Positions 26,406 through 35,317 of a stretch of 64,000 nt of DNA are shown piece by piece. A program made the translations under genes and the position numbers. The notes beneath the pieces were generated by a model. That model ran no database searches. It saw only the letters and a list, made by a program, of their open reading frames with translations, and was not told the DNA's origin. The stretch is from Dehalococcoidia bacterium (GTDB lineage: Bacteria; Chloroflexota; Dehalococcoidia; SpSt-223). Each line of letters starts with the position of its first letter. Position 1 is the stretch's first letter. The stretch covers positions 62,001 to 126,000 of the forward strand of contig BPIC01000002.1 in assembly GCA_026003895.1 (NCBI GenBank). The letters run 5' to 3'.

Positions 26406-28295
26406 GTGACGTTACGCACGCTTCCCCTTCCCCCGGCGTTGCCCCGGCCGCGGCTTGCCGGCCGCGGCCTCGCGGCCGAGCGACGGTCTGCTGCGCCGTT
26501 CGTCTTCGCGCTCTCGTTTGCGCTCATCCTCGCGGTCGTGCTCGCGCTGGTGTGGCCGATGCTCGGCCGGCGCTACGTCTACGACGAGGTGAGCTTCGCC
26601 CAAATGGGGCAGGCGATCGCCGAGACCGGCGTGCCCTATGCCAACGTTGGCTTCATGATCAATCACAAAGGCCAAATCGACCAGCAATATGAGTATGGCC
26701 TTTGGCATCCGCCGCTCTATCTCTACACGCTCGGCCTGACCTTCAAGCTGTTCGGTGTCAGCGAGACGAACGCCCGCCTGCTCGGTGTGGCGACGATGAT
26801 GCTGACCGCACTCTTCTTACTGCTGGCGGTTCGACAGGCGCTGCGCTCCCACCCGAACCGGGACGGCTTTGCGCTCTGGGCCGTCTTGCTCTACGTCTTC
26901 AACCCCCTCACGCTCCAAAGCGCACTCTTGCTCGATATCGACGGCACCGTGTTGACCGTCATGCTGATGCTGCTGGTCTGGCTCTACCTTGCACTGTGCG
27001 ATGCCGGCTGGTGGGGCCGCCTCGTCCTCGGCGTCGTCTTCGCCTTGGCCCTCTGGGCGAAGATGACCACCCCGTTCTTCTTTCTCGGCGCCGTCGTGGT
27101 CTACCGGACGCTCCAAGGGAAACTCGACAAAGGAATCGCCGAGGCGCTGACCATTGGCGGTGTTGGCGCGGCGCTGTTTCTGCCAAGCTGGTGGCTTACT
27201 TGCTTCGTGACGGGGATGCCCTTCGAGATGCCCTTCGAGGTGCTCGGGCGCGAGTTCGAGGACGCCGCTGGCTATGGCATCCGCTCGCTTCGTACCTTTG
27301 AGGCGATCGCATGGGCGGCGCAGCCGGCGCTCCGCTGGATGGGCCCGTTTCTTGTGCTTGTGCTAGCCGGCGCGACGGTGGTGCGCGGTGTGGACCATCT
27401 CCGCGTTTTTGCGGCAGCGCTTGCCGGTCTCGCGAGCCGGGTGCAAGCGCGGCTTCGCCCGGCGGCGTTCCGGCGGCGGCCTGCTCCTGCGCTGGCAATG
27501 ACAGCCAAGAACGTGCCCGCCGACGGAATTCGCGGCGGGCAGGGGGTCGACCTGTTCATCGCACTAGCCTGGGCCTGCCTGATCGTCTACCTTGTCAAAA
27601 CAGCGGGCGAATTCCCCAAGTACCACATTGCTGCCATGCCGCCGCTCGCCGGCGCCGTCGCCCTCTTCTCGGCACGGGTCTTTCGCCGTTTCCAACCGCT
27701 CGAAGTGCTGCTCCACCCCCTCACGGTGGCGGTCCTCGTCGGGTATTTCTTCTTCGAGGTGCGCGCGGAGTACATTAACGTCTGGAGCTTCGACTTCCTG
27801 CCGCCGCTGCTGTATGCTCCGACGCTGCTCATCCTCCCGGCACTGGCAGCCGGTGTTATCGTGGCGCGGCGGGTCGGCCCTCAGCTGGTCCTCCTGCCAG
27901 CGCTGGCGTCCCTCGGTTGGACACTACCGGTCATCTACGACCAGTCGCGCTCCCCAACCTCGACCAACTATTTCTATGGCATCAGCGGAGGAGCGGAGAT
28001 TGGGGCGCTCGCCGCCACAATGCTCCAGCCCGACGAGTTTTATGTGGCGTGGAAAGATGTCGCGTACTACCTGCCGAACAAGAATTATGTGGACCAAGAC
28101 TCGCTGTGGCATCTGCTCAACGTCGACAAGGGCCGCTTCACTGGCGAGTGGTTCGGACGGCCGATCCGAGTGATCATCATCTTCGGCCGCGACCCGTTCT
28201 TGCGCGAACAGTTCTATGCCGAGTTCGCCCCGCTCTATGAAGTGCGTGAGGTGATCGGCGACTTTGCCTTGCTCACCCGCAAGCCGGGCCTCTAA
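26406..28295 (+). CDS. GT-C fold membrane glycosyltransferase (ArnT/PMT-like)
   Basis: The 629-residue protein has about 12 predicted membrane helices. The first extracytoplasmic loop has YVYDEVSFAQMGQAI (D60, E61), the catalytic Asp-Glu of GT-C enzymes of the GT39/GT83 kind, and a YGLWHPPLYLYTLG segment. The family transfers a sugar from a polyprenyl-phosphate donor to a lipid or protein acceptor on the outer face of the membrane. GTG 26406 lies 3 bases after the ABC gene's stop, so the pair may be cotranscribed. The direct repeat of 12 bases at 27218-27241 (MPFEMPFE) is internal. Acceptor not known. Confidence 0.8.
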   Translation: MTLRTLPLPPALPRPRLAGRGLAAERRSAAPFVFALSFALILAVVLALVWPMLGRRYVYDEVSFAQMGQAIAETGVPYANVGFMINHKGQIDQQYEYGLWHPPLYLYTLGLTFKLFGVSETNARLLGVATMMLTALFLLLAVRQALRSHPNRDGFALWAVLLYVFNPLTLQSALLLDIDGTVLTVMLMLLVWLYLALCDAGWWGRLVLGVVFALALWAKMTTPFFFLGAVVVYRTLQGKLDKGIAEALTIGGVGAALFLPSWWLTCFVTGMPFEMPFEVLGREFEDAAGYGIRSLRTFEAIAWAAQPALRWMGPFLVLVLAGATVVRGVDHLRVFAAALAGLASRVQARLRPAAFRRRPAPALAMTAKNVPADGIRGGQGVDLFIALAWACLIVYLVKTAGEFPKYHIAAMPPLAGAVALFSARVFRRFQPLEVLLHPLTVAVLVGYFFFEVRAEYINVWSFDFLPPLLYAPTLLILPALAAGVIVARRVGPQLVLLPALASLGWTLPVIYDQSRSPTSTNYFYGISGGAEIGALAATMLQPDEFYVAWKDVAYYLPNKNYVDQDSLWHLLNVDKGRFTGEWFGRPIRVIIIFGRDPFLREQFYAEFAPLYEVREVIGDFALLTRKPGL

Positions 28296-28298
28296 GCC

Positions 28299-29231
28299 AT
28301 GCTTGATGTTGCGTTGCTCGGCACTGGCGGGATGATGCCGCTGCCCAACCGCTGGCTCGCCAGCGCGATGTTGCGCGCCGAAGGACGCGTCGTTCTGATC
28401 GATTGCGGCGAAGGAACCCAGATTGCCGCCCGGCTGCACGGGTTTGGCTTTCGCGATATCGACGCCATTCTCCTCTCGCACTATCACGCCGACCACACCG
28501 CTGGATTGCCCGGCGTGTTGCTGGCGATGGCGCTTGCCGAGCGCCACGAGCCCGTGGTGATCGCCGGACCGCCCGGACTCCGGCGCTTGATCGCGGCGGT
28601 TGGCGTCTTCACCGGACGGCTGCCGTTCGAGGTCAACGCTGTCGAGCTGCAGGAAGGGGCGTCGTTCGAGGCTGGCCCACTGCGTATCTCGTGCCAATTG
28701 GGCGACCACACCCTGCCCTGCTTCGCCTATCGCGTCGATCTCACCCGGGCCCCCCGCTTTCTGCCCGAGCGGGCGCGGGAGCTTGGCATTCCCGTCGATC
28801 GCTGGAAAACGCTGCAGAGTGGCGAGCCTGTCCAACTCGGCAGCCGGGTCGTCGCGCCGGAGGACGTGCTCGGACCTCCTCGGCGAGGCTTGAGCGCCGC
28901 CTATGTCACCGACACGCGCCCGACCGAACGATTACCGGCCTTTCTGAGCGACGTCGACCTGCTCATCTGTGAGGCAATGTTTGCCGATCCGGCACAGGCC
29001 GAGCGCGCGGTCGAGCGCAAACATCTTCTGTTTCGCGAGGCCGGTGCGCTGGCGGCTGCCGCGAATGCGCGTCGTCTTTGGCTCACGCACTTTAGCCCAG
29101 CGCTGGCCGATCCGTTGCACTGGATCGAGGAAGCACGCCGCGAGTTCGCGGCGGTGACCGTTGGCTATGATGGGTTGCGAACGACGCTCGCCTTCGACGA
29201 GGACGGCCACGGCCCGCGGTCGGAGCAGTGA
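28299..29231 (+). CDS. rnz: ribonuclease Z
   Basis: The 310-residue protein is a metallo-beta-lactamase fold nuclease: LLGTGGMMPLPNRWLAS, IDCGEGTQ and HYHADH (61-66). It also has the RNase Z block RKHLLFREAGALAAAANARRLWLTHFSPAL near the C-terminus and a GDHTLPCFAYRV strand. RNase Z removes the 3' trailer of tRNA precursors. Length fits bacterial RNase Z. The ATG lies 3 bases after the previous stop. Confidence 0.93.
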   Translation: MLDVALLGTGGMMPLPNRWLASAMLRAEGRVVLIDCGEGTQIAARLHGFGFRDIDAILLSHYHADHTAGLPGVLLAMALAERHEPVVIAGPPGLRRLIAAVGVFTGRLPFEVNAVELQEGASFEAGPLRISCQLGDHTLPCFAYRVDLTRAPRFLPERARELGIPVDRWKTLQSGEPVQLGSRVVAPEDVLGPPRRGLSAAYVTDTRPTERLPAFLSDVDLLICEAMFADPAQAERAVERKHLLFREAGALAAAANARRLWLTHFSPALADPLHWIEEARREFAAVTVGYDGLRTTLAFDEDGHGPRSEQ

Positions 29232-29439
29232 ACCCCCACGGTCACCATCGTTGGGGCTGCTCGCGCCATGGGCAAGCGGCGCCCGCCCGGCTCCGGGAGA
29301 CTCCCCGAGAGAGCGCCCGATTGCACCGGACGGACGACGGTTCGGCTGTCGGCCGCGAACATTTCGCTGCGGAGTTTGCCCGCCGCTTGCCACGATGGTG
29401 AGCGGCGCCGTCCTTGGGGGCGATCCGGCGATCCTTTGG

Positions 29440-29757
29440 CTAGCCGTTCGGCCGCTCGCCGCGCTCGTCGAACACTTCGCTGACCGGTGTCAGGATGCGC
29501 TCTTCGGCCGCTGTCCGGACGTTTGTCTCCTCTTGGGCGCGCTGGAATTCTGGCGTCTGGCTGAAGGCATGCATCTCCTCTTCGGAGCGCCACCACGTGC
29601 TGTAGAAGAAGACGCGCGGGTTCTCGAGGCTGCGGCTCATCGACCGCTTGATGAAGCCGGGGGCCTTACGCTGAAGCTCACCCTCACGGCGCTTCCACTC
29701 GAGGAAGTCCGCCTCCCGACCAGGCTTGATCGTGAACTGAACATGTAGGCCGTGCAT
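29440..29757 (-). CDS. antibiotic biosynthesis monooxygenase (ABM)-domain protein
   Basis: The 105-residue protein starts at ATG 29757, which follows AAGGAGACCG; a longer in-frame ATG upstream lacks a ribosome site. HVQFTIKPGREADFLEWKRREGELQRKAPGF and FFYSTWWRSEEEMHAFSQTPEF fit the ABM ferredoxin-like fold. Members are small heme-degrading enzymes, oxygenases or unknown. It converges on rnz across a 208-base gap with no gene. Confidence 0.8.
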   Translation of the reverse strand: MHGLHVQFTIKPGREADFLEWKRREGELQRKAPGFIKRSMSRSLENPRVFFYSTWWRSEEEMHAFSQTPEFQRAQEETNVRTAAEERILTPVSEVFDERGERPNG

Positions 29758-29785
29758 CGGTCTCCTTGAACGATCGATCCCCACC

Positions 29786-29791
29786 ATTATA
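29786..29791 (-). promoter_or_regulatory. -10 box (TATAAT) of the ABM gene
   Basis: TATAAT on the minus strand ends 28 bases before ATG 29757, and the ribosome site AAGGAG lies in between. No good -35 at the right spacing. Confidence 0.4.
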
Positions 29792-29864
29792 GGCAGCAGA
29801 AAAATCTTCGACGCCGCCGAGCCGCCTTCGTAGACTATCTGTCACGACGGGAAGGAGGTTCCGC

Positions 29865-30860
29865 TTGCCCGGCCTGAATGAGTACCAGAAGTACATGCTC
29901 GAGGAGTTCGCTGAGGAGTATCTCGCGGGGCGGATGGATCGCCGCGAGTTGCTTCGTCGGACGGTGCTGATGACGGGAAGCATTGCCGGGGCAGCGGCCG
30001 TTCTGACGTCGCTCGGCTGCACGCCGTCGGCCGCGCCGACGACGGCCGGCTCGGGCGCAGCGCCGGCGGCAACCCCGACCACAGCCGCGGCCCAGGCCAC
30101 CCGCCCGCCCGCCGCTACCGCGACTCCTCTCGTTGGCCCCGACGCAACCGTGACCCCAAATGACCCCGCCGTTCAAGCCCGTGAGGTCACCTACCCGGGT
30201 CCCGCCGGCACGCTCTTCGGCTACCTCGCGCGGCCGACGCAGCCGGGCACATATCCCGGAATCATCGTCATCCACGAGAACCAAGGGCTGAACGCTCATT
30301 TCGAGGAGGTGACCCGGCGGATCGCCAAGGTTGGCTTCGTCGCACTCGCCCCGGATCTCGTCTCGCGCGCCGGAGGCACCAAGGCGGTTGCCGACAACGC
30401 TCGCATCGCCGCCGCGCTCGGCCAGACGCCCGCCGAGGAGCTCACTGCCGACCTTGTCGCCAGCCTCGCGTTTTTGAAGCAGCAGCCTGGGGTTCAGCAG
30501 ACCAAGTTTGGCGTCTTCGGGTTCTGCTTCGGCGGTGGCTACAGCTACCGCTTAGCGCTCGCCTCGCCAGACATTGCAGCCGCGACGCCGTGGTACGGCA
30601 CGGCTCCCCCGCTCGATCAGGTGCCAAACCTGCGCGGCAAAATTTGGGCGGTGTACGCCGGCAATGACGCTCGGATCAATGCGACTCTGCCCGATCTGGA
30701 AGCGGCGATGCGCGCGAACAACAAGCAGTTCAGCTACCAGATCTACCCCGACACCGCCCACGCTTTTCATCGGACGACCGACAACCCGACGCACATGGCT
30801 GCCGCCAAAGATGCCTGGCAGAAGATGGTCGACTTCATGACCCGGGAGTTGAAGGGCTAG
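29865..30860 (+). CDS. Tat-exported dienelactone-hydrolase-family protein
   Basis: The 331-residue protein starts at TTG 29865, which follows GGAAGGAGGTTCC. The N-terminus carries twin arginines (DRRELLRRTVL, 25-35) and a hydrophobic stretch ending SLGC, so it is probably exported by Tat and perhaps lipid-anchored. A Thr/Pro/Ala linker (54-113) precedes an alpha/beta-hydrolase domain. The catalytic set is visible: Cys nucleophile in GFCFGGG, Asp in AGNDARI, and His in TAHAFHR. Dienelactone-hydrolase relatives hydrolyse lactones or esters; substrate is unknown. Confidence 0.85.
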   Translation: MPGLNEYQKYMLEEFAEEYLAGRMDRRELLRRTVLMTGSIAGAAAVLTSLGCTPSAAPTTAGSGAAPAATPTTAAAQATRPPAATATPLVGPDATVTPNDPAVQAREVTYPGPAGTLFGYLARPTQPGTYPGIIVIHENQGLNAHFEEVTRRIAKVGFVALAPDLVSRAGGTKAVADNARIAAALGQTPAEELTADLVASLAFLKQQPGVQQTKFGVFGFCFGGGYSYRLALASPDIAAATPWYGTAPPLDQVPNLRGKIWAVYAGNDARINATLPDLEAAMRANNKQFSYQIYPDTAHAFHRTTDNPTHMAAAKDAWQKMVDFMTRELKG

Positions 30861-31009
30861 CGAAGCCGCAGCGGGGCGCGGTTCCCCTCTCCCTCTTGCT
30901 CGGCTGTGGGGCGAGGCGGATGCGCCGGGTCACCGCTGGGGCATTCCTCGTCCCTCCCCGGAACTGTCGGGGTGTGGATGGTGCGTGCTGTCGGAATTCG
31001 GGAACGGCG

Positions 31010-33421
31010 CTAGCGAAGGATCGGCTGGATATTCCGGCTGTAGCCGGTCACATCGGGCGGGCCGTCTTGTGGCAGTGAACGGAAATACTCGATGTATGGA
31101 CGATCGTCAGTGATGATAGGGCCGGGGCCGATCCTCGCTCGCACTTCGTCGGCGGTGGCGTTGAAGCGGCTGAGAAAATCGTTGGGGTTCGTGATTCCGG
31201 CTTCGCGTAGCGCCGCCGCCGTCTTGGGGTCGGCAAAGCGGGCTTGGAGCCGTGCCCGATCAATCACGATTGGCGAGTTCGAGCCGATGATCAAGTCGCC
31301 GCTTTGCCAGAGCGTCGCGTGGGGAAACGCGGTCAGGAACGTTCGCAGGATCATCTTGTACTGATAGTCCGAGAACGGCGGGATCCACTGCGTCATGACG
31401 CCGTTTTCTGTCAGGCGGCTTGCTACCAGCCGGTAGTACTCGACCGAGTAGAGTGTTGCCGAGCCGGCGTCGTTCGGCCGAATGGCGTCGCCCGACACCA
31501 CGTCATAGCGCTGGTCAGTCAGCAGGAGGTAATTGCGGGCGTCGGCTTGGCGGATGGTGACGTTCGGCAACGTGAAAAACGCATAGTTGACATGGGCAAA
31601 GAAGCGCACGGCCTCGATCACCGCGTCGGACAGCTCGGCCGCGTCGACCTGCACACCGGGATACTGGGCGATCGCTCCCGCTGTCGCGCCGCCACCGATG
31701 CCGACAATGAGCGCCCGTTTCGGGTCGGGGTGCACCAGCATCGGCATGTGGCCGAGTAACCGGTGAAATTCCACCAGTGCTGGCTCGTCGCGCGCCTGAC
31801 CGCGACTATTGGTGTAGAGCGTGATGTAGTTGTCGGCCGGGTTCCGCACCACCGTTACTGAGCTCTCGACACCCTCGCGATACCAGACGACCTCTTGATT
31901 AGGGAACTTGGTCGCGAGCACGTTCTCGTAAAGGTCGGGCGTCGTTTGCACTGCCGACCAGAAGACGAGGCCTCCAGCGACGGTGAGGCCGGCCTTCCAG
32001 GCCCAGTGGGTGCTCGTGCGGGGTGCAAGCCAGAGCACGAGTGCCCCGGCGAGCAATGAACCGGTGGCCAACAAGAAGAGACTGCGTTGGCTGGAGAGCA
32101 CCGGAATGAGCAAGAATCCGGCAACCGCCGAGCCGAGGATCGATCCGACCAAGTTCGCCGCATAGAGTGTTCCGACGCGGTGGCCGGCGTCCTCGCGGTC
32201 CCCGACGTACAGCGTCGCCGCGACGGCGAACGTCATCCCCGAGAAGAACATCGCGGGAGCGATCGCTGCCACCGCCGCCAAAATCGACCGATAGTCCTCA
32301 TACTGGGTGAGAAACTGGAGCCACTCCCACCCTTGGAGGGTCTGGATGGCCGCCTCCAGATTCCCGAGCACCCGCACGGAACCGAGGGCACAGAGTCCGA
32401 TGGCAAATTGAAGGAGCGCGAACACGATCCACCAGTTGATGAACCGGCCGAGCGTTCCCAAGACGGGCCCAAGCACGTAGCTCCCGACCGCAATACCAAA
32501 CAACACGGCGGCGAGCATGATGGTGAAGGAATAGGTGACGTTTTCGAAAAAGATCCCGAGCAGTCGGAACCAAATGACCTCATAGCCAAGCGCGAAAAAC
32601 CCCGACAGGCCGAACGCCACAAAAACCGCCGACTGGCTTATCCCCGCGGAGCGGGTCGAGGTGAGCATGTTGACGACCGCCGCAAGCAGCAGCGATGCGA
32701 AGCCGATAGCGATGTTGATGACCGCCGCCGTCTGAATGCTCCCTTGGACGCCGGAGTTGGCAATCAGGACGAACCCGGCCGCCACGGCGCCGAAGATCGC
32801 GCCGGCGGTGTTGATCGCGTAGAGGAGGCTGACGCTACACCCGAGCGATCCCCCGTTCAGGACAGTCGAGCGGAGGATGACGGGCAGCGTCGCCCCCATC
32901 AGCGTGGTCGGGATGAGCAGAATGCCGAACGCGAGGAGCAGCCGAATCAGATCCGGCAGCGCGGCCGCTGGCAACGCCAGCGCTCCAAACGTGCCGAGCG
33001 TCGCTGAGACGCCTTCGCTCCAGCGGTAGATGGCTGGATAGGCATCGCGAAGCACGCCAAATGCCCACGGAGTGAGCAGGCCAGTCGCGCCGATGCCGAA
33101 TTCGATGAAGGCGTAGGCGATAAGCGGGTTCTTGATGCGATCGGAAAAGCGTCCGGCTAGATAGCTGCCGACGGCCAATCCGAGCATAAAGCCGGCCAGC
33201 ACGGCGCTGACCGCTTGGACGGTCACGCCGAATATCAGGCTCAGGATTCGCACCCACGCGACCTGGTAGATCAGTCCACTCGCGCCGGAGGCGAAGAAGA
33301 AAATCGCGATGACGAGGAGAAACAGGAGCGTTCCGACCTGGGCGCTCGCAACACTGCCAATTCTCGAGAGGGAAGGCAGTCGAATCGCCCGCAGCGGGGC
33401 GCGTTCGGCTTGGAGCGCCAC
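31010..33421 (-). CDS. membrane protein fused to a spermidine-synthase-like domain
   Basis: The 803-residue protein has a 12-14 helix membrane region (about 25-480, with ASGASGLIYQVAWVRIL and GYEVIWFRLL in two halves) and a soluble C-terminal domain (about 520-780). That domain shows an AdoMet-type nucleotide strand LIVGIGGGATAGAI, DAAELSDAVIEA, ADARNYLLLT and YDVVSGDAIRP, as in polyamine aminopropyltransferases. The catalytic Asp region is degenerate, so the reaction is uncertain. Membrane-bound members of this type are common in Chloroflexi and other phyla and have no agreed function. GTG 33421 has GGAGGACAGT upstream. Confidence 0.78.
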   Translation of the reverse strand: MALQAERAPLRAIRLPSLSRIGSVASAQVGTLLFLLVIAIFFFASGASGLIYQVAWVRILSLIFGVTVQAVSAVLAGFMLGLAVGSYLAGRFSDRIKNPLIAYAFIEFGIGATGLLTPWAFGVLRDAYPAIYRWSEGVSATLGTFGALALPAAALPDLIRLLLAFGILLIPTTLMGATLPVILRSTVLNGGSLGCSVSLLYAINTAGAIFGAVAAGFVLIANSGVQGSIQTAAVINIAIGFASLLLAAVVNMLTSTRSAGISQSAVFVAFGLSGFFALGYEVIWFRLLGIFFENVTYSFTIMLAAVLFGIAVGSYVLGPVLGTLGRFINWWIVFALLQFAIGLCALGSVRVLGNLEAAIQTLQGWEWLQFLTQYEDYRSILAAVAAIAPAMFFSGMTFAVAATLYVGDREDAGHRVGTLYAANLVGSILGSAVAGFLLIPVLSSQRSLFLLATGSLLAGALVLWLAPRTSTHWAWKAGLTVAGGLVFWSAVQTTPDLYENVLATKFPNQEVVWYREGVESSVTVVRNPADNYITLYTNSRGQARDEPALVEFHRLLGHMPMLVHPDPKRALIVGIGGGATAGAIAQYPGVQVDAAELSDAVIEAVRFFAHVNYAFFTLPNVTIRQADARNYLLLTDQRYDVVSGDAIRPNDAGSATLYSVEYYRLVASRLTENGVMTQWIPPFSDYQYKMILRTFLTAFPHATLWQSGDLIIGSNSPIVIDRARLQARFADPKTAAALREAGITNPNDFLSRFNATADEVRARIGPGPIITDDRPYIEYFRSLPQDGPPDVTGYSRNIQPILR

Positions 33422-33556
33422 ACTGTCCTCCTCTGCTGGGATCAGTCCGGCCGGGCCGGGCCGCGTGGCATGATAGCAACGGTTGTCCGAAAGATCATCA
33501 ATCGTGCTTCGGACGATCGGCTACGATGGCACACACACTGGTGTAGAGGAGGGTGC

Positions 33557-34015
33557 GTGGCAGGGGAGCCACCAATCCTGTATTGGGAAGATCTGAACGT
33601 CGGCGACGAGTTTTGGTCACCGGCGCGCACGATGACCGAAACGGACCTCGTGTGGTTCTGTAGTTGGACAGGCGACTGGCTGCCGATCCACTCGGACGAG
33701 GAGTTTGCCAAACAGTCGGAGTTCGGCCGCCGCATCTTTCACGGCCAGGCGGGCTACGCAGTGGCGACCGGGCTCGTCTCCCGCTCTGGCCTTCACAACG
33801 GGGCGATTGTCGTCCTCGAAGCGACGCTGCGCTACAAGAAGCCGCTCTTCGTCGGCGACACCATTCGCGTGCGGAGCGTCGTCCAGAACAAGCGCGAGAC
33901 CAAGAAACCAGACCGTGGCATCGTCTGGTACGAAGTCTCGATCGTCAATCAGCACGACGAGGTGATCACCGACGGGCCGTGGACCTTCCTCGTGCGCCGC
34001 CGGCCGGCTTCGTGA
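33557..34015 (+). CDS. MaoC-like hotdog-fold dehydratase
   Basis: The GTG at 33557 follows GAGGAGGGTGC, which decides it over longer in-frame starts. The 152-residue protein has DEFWSPARTMTETDLVWFCSWTGDWLPIHSDEEFAKQSEFGRRIFHGQAGYAVATGL, the MaoC hydratase pattern with the Asp/His pair (D-x-x-P-I-H and FHG). It probably hydrates an enoyl-CoA or related thioester. It stands 7 bases before the F420-type oxidoreductase gene. Confidence 0.87.
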   Translation: MAGEPPILYWEDLNVGDEFWSPARTMTETDLVWFCSWTGDWLPIHSDEEFAKQSEFGRRIFHGQAGYAVATGLVSRSGLHNGAIVVLEATLRYKKPLFVGDTIRVRSVVQNKRETKKPDRGIVWYEVSIVNQHDEVITDGPWTFLVRRRPAS

Positions 34016-34022
34016 GGAACCG

Positions 34023-34946
34023 ATGATCGATCACGTCGGGATGAATCCGGGTTTTTCACACTACACGCTCGCTCCCGAGATTCAGGCGCTTGGGTTCGAT
34101 TCCATCTGGGTCAGCGAGCATATCGTCTTTCACGGTCCGGTCTCGGAAGCGCTGACGGTGCTTAGCTATTACGCTGCGGCGGCGCCGCGCTTGCAGCTTG
34201 GCACCGCCGTCTATCTCATGCCGCTGCGCCATGCGACGATCACCGCTAAGACGGCGGCGACGCTGGACTATATCTCCGGCGGCCGATTGATTCTCGGCAT
34301 CGGGGTGGGTGGCGAATATCCCAAGGAGTTCGAGGCCTGCGGCGTACCGGTGAAGCAGCGCGGCGGTCGTACCGACGAGGCGATTGTCGTCGCCAAGAAG
34401 CTGTGGTCGGGCGAGCGGGTCAGCCATGAAGGAAAGTATTTTCAGCTGAACGACGTTCGCCTCGAACCGCCACCGGTGCAGCCGGGCGGGCCGCCGATCT
34501 GGGTTGCCGGGCGGTCGGACGCCGCCATTCGGCGCGCTGCCCTGCTCGGAGACGGCTATCTGCCCTACCTGTTCACGCCCGACCGGTACCGGACGAGCCT
34601 TCAGAAGGTGCGCGAGACGGCAGCGCAGGCAGGGCGCGACCCGGAGGCGATCGCGGCGGCCCATTACCTTCAGTTTTATCTCGCAGCGAGCAAAGAGGAG
34701 GCCCGCCGGGCTGCGGCCGACTACATGACAGACAACTACAAGCAGGATTTTCATCCACTTGTCGACCGTTTTCTGGCCATGGGCACGGCGGCCGACTGCG
34801 CGGAATTCATCCAACGTTTCGTCGACGCTGGAGCGCGCAAGATCATCCTGATACCGGCGAGCTACCCAAACGAGGTGCCGGACCAAGTGCGGCGTGCTGG
34901 CGAGGAATTGCTCCCTCTTCTCCGCCCGGGTGCTCGGCGCGGCTGA
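34023..34946 (+). CDS. LLM-class F420-dependent oxidoreductase
   Basis: The 307-residue protein is a luciferase-like TIM barrel: LAPEIQALGFDSIWVSEHIVF, LGTAVYLMPLRHATITAKTAATLDYISGGRLILGIGVGG, and GGRTDEAIVVAKKLWSG. These features fit the probable F420-dependent oxidoreductase subfamily; a flavin cofactor cannot be excluded. The family moves hydride to or from alcohols, aldehydes or imines. It follows the MaoC gene closely. Its 3' end overlaps the convergent ATL gene by 85 bases. Confidence 0.85.
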   Translation: MIDHVGMNPGFSHYTLAPEIQALGFDSIWVSEHIVFHGPVSEALTVLSYYAAAAPRLQLGTAVYLMPLRHATITAKTAATLDYISGGRLILGIGVGGEYPKEFEACGVPVKQRGGRTDEAIVVAKKLWSGERVSHEGKYFQLNDVRLEPPPVQPGGPPIWVAGRSDAAIRRAALLGDGYLPYLFTPDRYRTSLQKVRETAAQAGRDPEAIAAAHYLQFYLAASKEEARRAAADYMTDNYKQDFHPLVDRFLAMGTAADCAEFIQRFVDAGARKIILIPASYPNEVPDQVRRAGEELLPLLRPGARRG

Positions 34947-35317
34947 ATCGTCTCGCTGAGCCGGTCGAGGCTGGCCTCCTGCACGCGGCAGCGGGCCTCA
35001 TCCTCAGGCGACGGCCACCAGCGGTAGCGATCGAGCGGGAAGGTGCCATCCTCGTCGGGTAGAACACCTTCTTCAGTCAGCCGCAGCCGTTGTTCGTCGG
35101 CCGGGTGGTCGAAACAGCGGGTGCTGATTCGCCCGTCGCGGTTGATCACCCGCCACCACGGCACGTCGTCGGGGTTGGGCAGGTGATGGAGCGCTGTCCC
35201 GACGGCACGCGCTGCTCGCGGCAGTCCAAGCGAGGCCGCAATCTGGCCATACGTCATCACGCGTCCTTCGGGAATGCGCGAGACGAGGGCGTAGACAGCC
35301 TCGCGAAAGGTCATCAT
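34862..35317 (-). CDS. alkyltransferase-like protein (ATL), MGMT family without the active Cys
   Basis: The 151-residue protein has FREAVYALVSRIPEGRVMTYGQIAASLGLPRAARAVGTALHHLP and then VPWWRVINRDGRIS. In O6-alkylguanine DNA methyltransferases the active site is PCHRV; here Trp replaces Cys, as in ATL proteins. ATLs bind O6-alkylguanine, flip the base and mark the lesion for nucleotide excision repair instead of removing the alkyl group. ATG 35317 overlaps the thrB stop. The C-terminal ~35 residues are basic and lie inside the convergent gene. Confidence 0.88.
   Translation of the reverse strand: MMTFREAVYALVSRIPEGRVMTYGQIAASLGLPRAARAVGTALHHLPNPDDVPWWRVINRDGRISTRCFDHPADEQRLRLTEEGVLPDEDGTFPLDRYRWWPSPEDEARCRVQEASLDRLSETIQPRRAPGRRRGSNSSPARRTWSGTSFG

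Noticed and set aside
27218-27241. Twelve-base direct repeat
   Set aside because: It encodes MPFEMPFE in a GT-C loop and is too short to be a mobile or regulatory repeat.
29232-29439. Possible small gene between rnz and the ABM gene
   Set aside because: No conserved protein in any frame and no ribosome site; treated as an intergenic stretch between convergent genes.
30861-31009. Terminator with stem CCCCG/CGGGG near 30955-30972
   Set aside because: The stem is only five base pairs with a seven-base loop and no T tract.
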